Shown here one piece after another: positions 58,248 to 64,000 of a stretch of DNA of 64,000 bases (positions are counted from its first letter, which is position 1; each line of letters begins with the position of its first letter). The notes beneath the pieces were generated by a model that saw only the letters and a list, made by a program, of their open reading frames with translations, did no database searches and was not told the DNA's origin. The DNA comes from Acuticoccus mangrovi. GTDB lineage: Bacteria > Pseudomonadota > Alphaproteobacteria > Rhizobiales > Amorphaceae. The stretch is from contig NZ_JAEKJA010000007.1 in the NCBI RefSeq assembly GCF_016411865.1, positions 434,001-498,000 of the forward strand. Direction: 5' to 3'. The translations under genes were made by a program, and so were the position numbers.

Positions 58248-58536
58248 CGCGGCCACTCTCGCTGGCGCGGCCGCTCTTGGCATCGGCGGCCAACGCGGCC
58301 GCCTTGCCGTCCGCTGCGAAGTTGGTGGGTTTTCTTCGCGGCGAACGCCGTCAAGGGTTTCGCCGGACGTCCGCTTAGCCTACATCGGGCGCTCACGCCG
58401 CGGGGGAGACCCCGCCTGTCATTTGTCGGTGTCGCCGCCTGCCTCCGGCGCCGTCGGCTGCCGTGCGGAGTCGCGCGGTCGGTTGATCGGGCGCCGGCCT
58501 TAGGGCAGCGTGACGCACCCGATCCCACCGAGAAAC

Positions 58537-58764
58537 ATGGAGACGAAGGTGGATAAGAAAGAGTTGGCCAAGCTGCAGGCGTACATGCGCCGCACCTTCG
58601 GCAACGAAACCATCAACGTGCGGGCGCGGCCCCGCAAGGACGATTCGGCCGAAGTCTATCTTGGCGAGGAGTTCATCGGCGTCCTCTACCGCGACGAGGA
58701 CGAGGGCGAGCTCTCCTGGAATTTCACGATGGCGATCCTCGAGGTCGACCTCGAGAGCGTCTGA
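58537..58764 (+). CDS. DUF3126 family protein
   Basis: This 75-residue protein is conserved in alphaproteobacteria. It contains LQAYMRRTFGNETINVRARP, DDSAEVYLGEEFIGVLYRDE and FTMAILEVDL, matching DUF3126 across the length. ATG 58537 gives the expected N-terminus; the frame open from 58510 is slightly longer. The gamma carbonic anhydrase gene begins 7 bases after its stop, so the two are an operon. The role is unknown. Confidence 0.85.
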   Translation: METKVDKKELAKLQAYMRRTFGNETINVRARPRKDDSAEVYLGEEFIGVLYRDEDEGELSWNFTMAILEVDLESV

Positions 58765-58771
58765 GGTCGAC

Positions 58772-59293
58772 ATGGCGCTCTATAGTCTCGAAGGGGTGTC
58801 GCCCGACCTCCACATCGCCTCCTGGGCGGCGCCGACGGCGGTGCTGATCGGCCGCGTTCGCCTCCTCGCCGACGCGTCGGTGTGGTGGGGCGCGGTGGTG
58901 CGCGGCGACAACGAGTGGATCGAAGTCGGCGAGGGCGCCAACATCCAGGACAACACCGTCTGCCACACCGACGCGGGGGCGCCGCTCACCATCGGGGCGG
59001 GCGCCACCGTCGGCCACAGCGTGATCCTGCACGGCTGCACCATCGGCGAGGGAAGCCTCGTCGGCATGGGGGCGACGGTGCTGAACCACGCGGTGATCGG
59101 CAAGAACGCGCTGGTCGGCGCCAACGCGCTGGTGCCGGAGGGCAAGGTCATTCCCGACGGGGTGCTGGCGCTCGGCGCGCCGGCCAAGGTGATCCGCGAG
59201 CTGACCGACGAGGAGATCGCCGGCATCGCCAAGGGCTCGGAGCACTATGTCGCAAACTGGAAGCGCTACAAAGCCGCTTGCCTGCCCATCTAG
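58772..59293 (+). CDS. gamma carbonic anhydrase family protein
   Basis: This 173-residue left-handed beta-helix protein is built of hexapeptide repeats. The three zinc-type histidines of the family are present: one in VCHTDAG and two in GHSVILHG (H-x4-H). Other landmarks are VWWGAVVRGDNEWIEVGEGA and NIQDNTV. The C-terminal helix ends at KRYKAACLPI. Many such proteins are annotated as YrdA/CaiE-like; whether this one is an active carbonic anhydrase is not certain. It follows DUF3126 directly. Confidence 0.9.
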   Translation: MALYSLEGVSPDLHIASWAAPTAVLIGRVRLLADASVWWGAVVRGDNEWIEVGEGANIQDNTVCHTDAGAPLTIGAGATVGHSVILHGCTIGEGSLVGMGATVLNHAVIGKNALVGANALVPEGKVIPDGVLALGAPAKVIRELTDEEIAGIAKGSEHYVANWKRYKAACLPI

Positions 59294-59374
59294 CGGCCCC
59301 ACCTTGGGCACCATGGCCGCGCTCCGCCCCGCTTCTCTCGCCCGTCCGGGACGCTTCGTGACGGTGGCGTCGCG

Positions 59375-60178
59375 GTGAGCCACGTTCCCCGCATCCCGCG
59401 CGGCGGCGAGCCGGCCCCCGCGGCCGACCGCCATCAGGGGCCGGGCGCCGGCGATCCGCCACCGCCGGGACGGCCGCCGCGCGAGGCGGTCTTCACCATG
59501 CCGGGGTCGGTCACCGCGATGCTCGGCCTGCTCGTGGTGATCCACATCGTGCGCGGCACGCTGTCGATCCCGTTCGACAACTGGGTGCTGATGGAGTTCG
59601 CCTTCATCCCGGCGCGCTATGTCGAGGGGCGAGCGGGGCTGCCCGGCGGGACGGCGGCGGATATCTGGACCTTCTTCACCTACGCGCTGCTCCACGGCTC
59701 CTGGATCCACCTCGTGACCAACGCGGTCTGGCTCGTCGCCTTCGGCAGCGCCGTGGCGCGCCGCTTCGGGCCGCTGCGCTTCTGGATCTTCTCGGCGATG
59801 GCGGCGGCGTCGGGTGCGGCGCTCCACCTCGCCCTGCACTTCGGCGAGCCCATCCCGGTGGTCGGCGCCTCGGCGGCGATCGCCGGGCAGATGGCGGCGG
59901 CGGCGCGCTTCGTGTTCGACGTCGGCGGCCCGGCGGGGATGCGTCGCAGCGCCGGTGACGCGGCCTATCGCCGGCCGGCCCGATCGCTGCTCGCCATCTT
60001 CGCCAATCGTTCGGCGGTGATCTTCGTCGCCATCTGGTTCGGCGTGAACCTGATGGTGGGGATCGGCGGCTTCATGTCGGGCGGCGTCGCCGTGGCGTGG
60101 GAGGCGCACATCGGCGGCTTCCTGTTCGGCCTGCTCGCCTTCCGCCTGTTCGACCCGGTGCCCACCCTGCGGCGCTGA
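59375..60178 (+). CDS. rhomboid-family intramembrane serine protease
   Basis: This 267-residue membrane protein has a Pro/Arg-rich cytoplasmic N-terminus of about 40 residues and six or seven hydrophobic segments. Rhomboid landmarks are the HGSWIHLVTNAVWL helix, the catalytic Ser in VVGASAAIAGQM (GxSxxxxG form) and the catalytic His in AWEAHIGGFLFG. Start GTG 59375 is the best available, without a strong ribosome site. Substrates are unknown. Confidence 0.88.
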   Translation: MSHVPRIPRGGEPAPAADRHQGPGAGDPPPPGRPPREAVFTMPGSVTAMLGLLVVIHIVRGTLSIPFDNWVLMEFAFIPARYVEGRAGLPGGTAADIWTFFTYALLHGSWIHLVTNAVWLVAFGSAVARRFGPLRFWIFSAMAAASGAALHLALHFGEPIPVVGASAAIAGQMAAAARFVFDVGGPAGMRRSAGDAAYRRPARSLLAIFANRSAVIFVAIWFGVNLMVGIGGFMSGGVAVAWEAHIGGFLFGLLAFRLFDPVPTLRR

Positions 60179-60357
60179 GTATCCGCAAGCTTCGCGCAAG
60201 CCCCGATCAACCGGTGGTAGGCAGCGCCGCGAATTTGTGGAACCATGCTCCTCCGAACAACACTCCACCCAATGCGGTGGTTCGCGGTGTGAGGCTGGCG
60301 CAAAGGCAGCTCGTAACGCACCGCATCTCGACCATGTCAGATCGAGGGAGGCTGGTC

Positions 60358-60786
60358 ATGAGCGTGAAGAATATCTTGAAGCAGAAGGGCTCGGACGTGT
60401 TCGCGATGAGCCCCGATTCCACGCTGCTCGAGGTCGCGAACGAGTTGACCGAGCGGCGTATCGGCGCGGTGGTGATCATGGACGGAGACCGGCTCGCCGG
60501 CATCCTGTCGGAGCGCGACATCGTGCGTCAGGTCGCCCATCGCGGCCCCGTGGCGCTGGAGCTGCCGGCGGCGAGCACCATGACGCAGAAGGTCGAGACC
60601 TGCGGGGTCGACGATCTGATCGACGATTTGATGACCCGCATGACCAACAGCCGCTTCCGTCACATGCCGGTGGTGGACGAGGGTCGCCTCGTTGGCGTCA
60701 TCTCCATCGGCGACGTGGTGAAGCTGCGCATCGAGGAAGCGGTGCGCGAGCGCGACGACATGCGGGCCTACATCCTGTCCACCTAG
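60358..60786 (+). CDS. protein with two CBS domains
   Basis: This 142-residue protein is a CBS pair (Bateman module): VANELTERRIGAVVIMDGDR with LAGILSERDIV for the first, and MTNSRFRHMPVVDEGR with LVGVISIGDVVKLRI for the second. Such stand-alone modules bind adenine nucleotides and regulate partners. ATG 60358 has GGGAGG 6 bases upstream. In related Rhizobiales a CBS protein is often found near hisI, as here (convergent, 142 bases apart). Confidence 0.92.
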   Translation: MSVKNILKQKGSDVFAMSPDSTLLEVANELTERRIGAVVIMDGDRLAGILSERDIVRQVAHRGPVALELPAASTMTQKVETCGVDDLIDDLMTRMTNSRFRHMPVVDEGRLVGVISIGDVVKLRIEEAVRERDDMRAYILST

Positions 60787-60892
60787 AGCACGGCTCCGCT
60801 CGAGCAGCATCGCTCGGGCGGATAGAACACGCTCGCATTCAAAGAGATCGAGCATTCTGCGCGCGATAGGGCGCGGGATGCTCCGAGGCGGA

Positions 60893-60926
60893 GGGCGGGG
60901 CCTGCCGGACGCGGCGCGCCCCGCCC
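60893..60926 (-). terminator. terminator-like hairpin after hisI
   Basis: GGGCGGGGC (60893-60901) and GCCCCGCCC (60918-60926) form a 9-bp perfect stem with a 16-base loop beside the hisI stop at 60929. A second stem with wobble pairs starts at GAGCAT (about 60850-60883). They lie between convergent genes and could end both transcripts. Confidence 0.55.
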
Positions 60927-60928
60927 GC

Positions 60929-61363
60929 TCACTCGTCGATCCGGCGCAACCCCCCCTCGGGCGTCACGGCGCGGAAGAAGCACGATCGCGCTCCGGTGTG
61001 GCAGGCACCACCGTCGCCCCCGACGGACACGCGCAGCACCACCGCGTCCTGGTCGCAATCCACCAGCATCTGCCGCACGGTCTGGATCTGGCCCGACGTC
61101 TCGCCCTTCTTCCAGAGGCTCCGGCGCGAGCGGCTATAATAGTGCGCCTCGCCGGTTTCCATCGTCGCGGCGAGGGCGGCGGCGTTCATGTGGGCGAGCA
61201 TCAGGATATCGCCCGTCGCATCGTCCACCGCCACGGCGGTCACGAGGCCGTTGGCGTCGAACTTCGGGCGGAAGGTCGTCCCGAGCTCCTGTTCGGCCAT
61301 GTCGGGGGAGGGGGGCAGAAGGTCACGCAAAGGGGAGAAACTCGCTGTTTGGTTGGCGTTCAC
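60929..61363 (-). CDS. hisI: phosphoribosyl-AMP cyclohydrolase
   Basis: It opens the adenine ring of phosphoribosyl-AMP, the third step of histidine synthesis. The 144-residue zinc enzyme has LMLAHMNAAAL, HYYSRSRRSLWKKGETSG, and the zinc cysteines in VDCDQDA, ACHTGARSC. It is the stand-alone form without HisE. The N-terminal 20 residues are variable. It is divergent from the IscU-like gene with only 34 bases between the starts. Confidence 0.95.
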   Translation of the reverse strand: MNANQTASFSPLRDLLPPSPDMAEQELGTTFRPKFDANGLVTAVAVDDATGDILMLAHMNAAALAATMETGEAHYYSRSRRSLWKKGETSGQIQTVRQMLVDCDQDAVVLRVSVGGDGGACHTGARSCFFRAVTPEGGLRRIDE

Positions 61364-61397
61364 ATCGCCTTATATTGAGGCGAGACGGAGGATCGTC

Positions 61398-61838
61398 ATG
61401 CTCAGCGACCTTTATAACGAAAAGATCCTGGCCTTCGCGGCCGATATCCCGCGCCTCGGCCGGCTCGACGCGCCAGACGGCACGTCTACCCAGCGCTCGC
61501 GCCTGTGCGGCAGCCAGGTGACGGTGGACGTCGCGATGGAGGACGGCCGGGTGAGCGACTTCGCCCACGAGGTGAAGGCATGCGCCCTCGGTCAGGCCTC
61601 GTCCTCCATCATGGCGCGCCACGTGATCGGCGCCACGGTGGAGGAGCTGCGCCAGGTGGAGCGCGAGATGACGGCGATGCTGAAGGAGAACGGCCCGCCG
61701 CCCACGGGCCGCTTCGCCGAGCTCGCCTGCATGGAGCCCGTGCGCGAGCACAAGTCGCGCCACGCGAGCACGCTCCTCACGTTTACCGCCACCCGCGAGG
61801 CGGCGGAGAAGGCGACCGCGGCGAAGCAAGCCGCGTGA
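61398..61838 (+). CDS. IscU/NifU N-domain-like iron-sulfur scaffold protein
   Basis: This 146-residue protein begins MLSDLYNEKILAFAADIPRL and has the three cluster cysteines of the scaffold family, in SRLCGSQVT, EVKACALGQASSS and ELACMEPVREHKSRH. The C-terminus ends in a basic Ala-rich tail. Scaffolds hold a nascent [2Fe-2S] cluster before delivery. GGAGG lies 6 bases before ATG 61398. yidD follows after 10 bases. This is the short alphaproteobacterial type rather than canonical IscU, and no cysteine desulfurase is nearby. Confidence 0.85.
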   Translation: MLSDLYNEKILAFAADIPRLGRLDAPDGTSTQRSRLCGSQVTVDVAMEDGRVSDFAHEVKACALGQASSSIMARHVIGATVEELRQVEREMTAMLKENGPPPTGRFAELACMEPVREHKSRHASTLLTFTATREAAEKATAAKQAA

Positions 61839-61848
61839 GGCCGCATCG

Positions 61849-62154
61849 ATGAGGCCCGCCGCCGCGGTGTTCCGCGGCCTGATCTTCACCTACCGCATCT
61901 TCCTGTCGCCGTTCTTGGGGCGCCAGTGCCGCTACCTTCCCACCTGCTCCGAGTATGGCGACGAGGCGATCCGCCGCTATGGCGGCTGGGTGGGGTCGTG
62001 GCTCATCCTGGCGCGCGTCCTGCGCTGCAATCCATGGGGTGCCTCGGGCTTCGACCCGGTGCCCGATCTTCCCCCCGACGCCGCCCGCCGCCCCTGGCGC
62101 TACGCCCGCTGGGGGGCGAGCCACATGGACCCCGCCTCCCGCCTCGACCGCTGA
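61849..62154 (+). CDS. yidD: membrane protein insertion efficiency factor
   Basis: This 101-residue protein of the YidD family assists YidC in inserting membrane proteins. It has an amphipathic N-terminal helix (FRGLIFTYRIFLSPFLGRQC), the conserved CRYLPTCSEYGDEAIRRYG block with two Cys, and LARVLRCNPW. The C-terminal ~25 residues are variable. It follows the scaffold gene by 10 bases and precedes thrS by about 320 bases. Confidence 0.95.
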   Translation: MRPAAAVFRGLIFTYRIFLSPFLGRQCRYLPTCSEYGDEAIRRYGGWVGSWLILARVLRCNPWGASGFDPVPDLPPDAARRPWRYARWGASHMDPASRLDR

Positions 62155-62172
62155 GGCGGTAAACCGGGGCAC

Positions 62173-62246
62173 GGGAGGCCGGTGCGCCTGTCAAGGACGC
62201 CGCAGGCGCCCGGAGGGCTTGTCCTTGACAGGCGTGCCGGCCTCCC
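62173..62246. other. 26-bp inverted repeat upstream of thrS
   Basis: The arms 62173-62198 and 62221-62246 pair over 26 positions: 10 bp, two positions that are G-U wobbles in RNA, then the 14-bp perfect arm CGCCTGTCAAGGAC (62185-62198) with GTCCTTGACAGGCG (62221-62234). The loop is 22 bases. It is too long for a plain terminator and suggests a mobile palindrome or leader structure. Confidence 0.7.
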
Positions 62247-62330
62247 CAGCCTGGTGCGAGGGGTCGGGAAAGCCGGGCGCGCAGCGTCCGTCTGCCCCGA
62301 ACCCCTGCCGGCCGGCGAGGCGGAGGGAGC

Positions 62331-62351
62331 GCGAGGGGGGAACCCCCTCGC
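62331..62351 (+). terminator. 9-bp hairpin in the thrS leader
   Basis: GCGAGGGGG (62331-62339), loop GAA, CCCCCTCGC (62343-62351): a 9-bp perfect stem with a 3-base loop, about 130 bases before the thrS start. No T-run follows. Confidence 0.5.
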
Positions 62352-62478
62352 ATGGTGCGGGCAATGTCGGCGCGCAGCGCCGTCCGTGCCGTTCCGCCGG
62401 TTTGCAATCGCCGCCCAAGTCGATAGATACGGGGCAGCTTACCTGCATCAGTAGGCAGCGATTGAGCGAGAGCTTTCC

Positions 62479-64000
62479 ATGATCACGATTACATTCCCCG
62501 ACGGGGCATCCCGTCAGTACGAGCCCGGCGTCTCCGGCGCGGACATCGCCGCCTCGATCTCCAAATCCCTCGCCAAGAAGGCCGTCGCGATGGCGGTTGA
62601 CGGCAGCCTGTGCGACCTCGCCGATCCGATCGGCACGGACGCCGAGGTGAAGATCGTCACCCGCACGGACCCCGAGGCGTTGGAGCTGATCCGCCACGAC
62701 GCGGCGCACGTGATGGCGGAGGCCGTCCAGGCGCTGTGGCCCGGCACCCAGGTCACCATCGGCCCGGTGATCCGCGACGGCTTCTATTACGACTTCTACC
62801 GCGAGACGCCGTTCACCACCGAGGAGCTCGGCGAGATCGAGGCGAAGATGCGCGAGATCATCGCCCTCAACCGTCCGTTCACCAAGGAGGTCTGGTCCCG
62901 CGACAAGGCGCGCGACACGTTCGCCGAGATGGGCGAGGGCTTCAAGGTGGAGCTCGTCGACGCGATCCCCGAGGATCAGGACGTCAAGATCTATCACCAG
63001 GGCGACTGGTTCGACCTCTGCCGCGGGCCGCATATGGTGTCCACCGGCAACGTGGGCGACGCCTTCAAGCTGACGAAGGTGGCGGGTGCCTATTGGCGCG
63101 GCGATTCCAACCGCGAGATGCTGTCGCGCATCTACGGCACCGCGTGGGCCGACAAGAAGGACCTCGCCGCCTACCTCACCATGCTGGAGGAGGCGGAGCG
63201 GCGCGACCATCGTCGGCTGGGGCGCGAGATGAGCCTCTTCCACTTCCAGGAGGAGGCGCCGGGGGCCGTGTTCTGGCACCAGAACGGCTGGCGCATGTTC
63301 CAGACGATGATCTCCTATATGCGCCGCCGCCAGGAGGCCGCGGGCTATGAGGAGATCAACACGCCGGAGCTGATGGACCTCGAGCTCTGGAAGAAGTCGG
63401 GCCACGCGGAGAAGTTCGCCGAGGCGATGTATCTCTCCGAGCCGAAGGACGAGCGCACCTTCGCGATCAAGCCGATGAACTGCCCGGGCCACGTCCAGGT
63501 GTTCAAGAACGGGCTGAAGTCGTACCGCGACCTTCCCGAGAAGGTGGCCGAGTTCGGCAAGGTGCACCGCTACGAGCCGTCCGGCGCGCTGCACGGGCTG
63601 ATGCGGGTGCGCGCCTTCACCCAGGACGACGCGCACATCTTCTGCACCGAGGATCAGATCACCGAGGAATGCCTCAAGGTGAATGACCTGATCCTGTCGA
63701 TCTACAAGGACTTCGGCTTCGACGACATCATCATCAAGTTCTCCGACCGCCCCGAGAAGCGCGTCGGCACGGACGAGGTGTGGGACCGGGCCGAGACCTC
63801 GCTGCGGACGGTGCTCGAGGCGACGGGCCGGGACTGGTCGCTCAACAAGGGCGAGGGCGCGTTCTACGGGCCGAAGCTCGAATACACCCTGCGCGACGCC
63901 ATCGGCCGCGAGTGGCAGTGCGGCACCCTGCAGGTGGACTTCAACATGCCGGGCCGCCTCGGTGCCTTCTACATCGGCCCCGACGGCGAGAAGCACGTGC
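62479..64000 (+). CDS. thrS: threonyl-tRNA synthetase, 3' end beyond the window
   Basis: The first 507 residues are present. Order: a TGS domain (residues 1-60, [20 protein letters not shown]), the second additional domain with [10 protein letters not shown] (editing-site H-x3-H) and [11 protein letters not shown], and the class II catalytic core with motif I around residues 275-300. Then come the Cys zinc ligand in [13 protein letters not shown], motif II in [20 protein letters not shown], and the catalytic segment [17 protein letters not shown]. The remaining catalytic end and anticodon domain are cut off. It charges tRNA-Thr in the cytoplasm. The ATG at 62479 gives the standard N-terminus. 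Confidence 0.97.
   Translation, partial: MITITFPDGASRQYEPGVSGADIAASISKSLAKKAVAMAVDGSLCDLADPIGTDAEVKIVTRTDPEALELIRHDAAHVMAEAVQALWPGTQVTIGPVIRDGFYYDFYRETPFTTEELGEIEAKMREIIALNRPFTKEVWSRDKARDTFAEMGEGFKVELVDAIPEDQDVKIYHQGDWFDLCRGPHMVSTGNVGDAFKLTKVAGAYWRGDSNREMLSRIYGTAWADKKDLAAYLTMLEEAERRDHRRLGREMSLFHFQEEAPGAVFWHQNGWRMFQTMISYMRRRQEAAGYEEINTPELMDLELWKKSGHAEKFAEAMYLSEPKDERTFAIKPMNCPGHVQVFKNGLKSYRDLPEKVAEFGKVHRYEPSGALHGLMRVRAFTQDDAHIFCTEDQITEECLKVNDLILSIYKDFGFDDIIIKFSDRPEKRVGTDEVWDRAETSLRTVLEATGRDWSLNKGEGAFYGPKLEYTLRDAIGREWQCGTLQVDFNMPGRLGAFYIGPDGEKHV

Larger units (their letters stand above)
62155..62478. promoter_or_regulatory. thrS leader region
   Basis: This 324-base gap has no supported gene and contains two strong hairpins, listed separately. 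A repeated GCGCGCAGCG element occurs near 62277 and 62370. It could form a structured leader of thrS or a yidD terminator. Confidence 0.4.

Noticed and set aside
60787-60892. A Rhizobiales-type dispersed palindromic repeat (TAGAGCAC and GAGCAT segments)
   Set aside because: The segment resembles such elements loosely, but one copy in one window is not enough to call it.
1-64000. tRNA, rRNA, CRISPR array, insertion sequence or prophage genes
   Set aside because: I looked for cloverleaf-like GGTTCGA segments, transposase-like proteins and short regularly spaced repeats and saw none; a dedicated RNA and repeat search was not possible.

Overview
This is 64 kb of a very GC-rich bacterial chromosome with dense, overlapping operons and strong GC bias at third codon positions, which opens long false frames opposite real genes. 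Several genes point to an alphaproteobacterium of the order Hyphomicrobiales (Rhizobiales): a giant protein resembling the growth pole ring protein of polar-growing rhizobia, DUF3126 and DUF1127 proteins, and a hisI / IscU-like / yidD / thrS neighbourhood. I recognised no rRNA, tRNA, CRISPR array, insertion sequence or phage gene. The window opens inside a NUDIX gene and closes inside thrS.

Layout. 1-6 kb: a NUDIX hydrolase end, a histone-deacetylase-like amidohydrolase, then the pyrimidine genes pyrK-pyrD-pyrC-pyrE (class 1B dihydroorotate dehydrogenase) and a GntR/UTRA regulator. 6.1-30.6 kb: a large sugar-acid region. It holds three leftward TRAP transporter systems, an idonate dehydrogenase, a GntR regulator divergent from uxuA-uxuB, a seven-gene LysR-led operon (two paralogous talarate/galactarate dehydratases, a UxaA-family dehydratase, two RraA-family proteins and a SnoaL-like protein), a DUF1127 protein, an IlvD/Edd-type sugar-acid dehydratase, an unannotated 40-residue membrane protein and a second FCD regulator. 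Together they would import uronates, aldonates or aldarates and dehydrate them to 2-keto-3-deoxy acids; the kinase and aldolase for the last steps are not in the window.

30.6-39.1 kb: two signalling modules side by side. One is a periplasmic NMT1-like binding protein overlapping a membrane hybrid histidine kinase. The other is a KaiB-like protein overlapping a soluble hybrid kinase with six PAS domains, one of them LOV-like without its cysteine. No output regulator or KaiC is nearby. 39.1-44.3 kb: a RutA-like flavin monooxygenase with a GntR/UTRA regulator, divergent from a fourth TRAP system with a Tat-type binding protein. 44.3-49.5 kb: two carboxymuconolactone-decarboxylase-like proteins divergent from an SDR and GMC oxidoreductase pair, then a secreted hydrolase.

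49.7-56.0 kb: the 2087-residue growth-pole-ring-like protein, with a contiguous array of 22-residue repeats followed by 33-residue repeats. 56.3-64 kb: housekeeping genes (ferredoxin, hydrolase, cysE, DUF3126, gamma carbonic anhydrase, rhomboid, CBS protein, hisI, IscU-like scaffold, yidD, thrS). The thrS leader contains a 26-bp hairpin and a second 9-bp hairpin.
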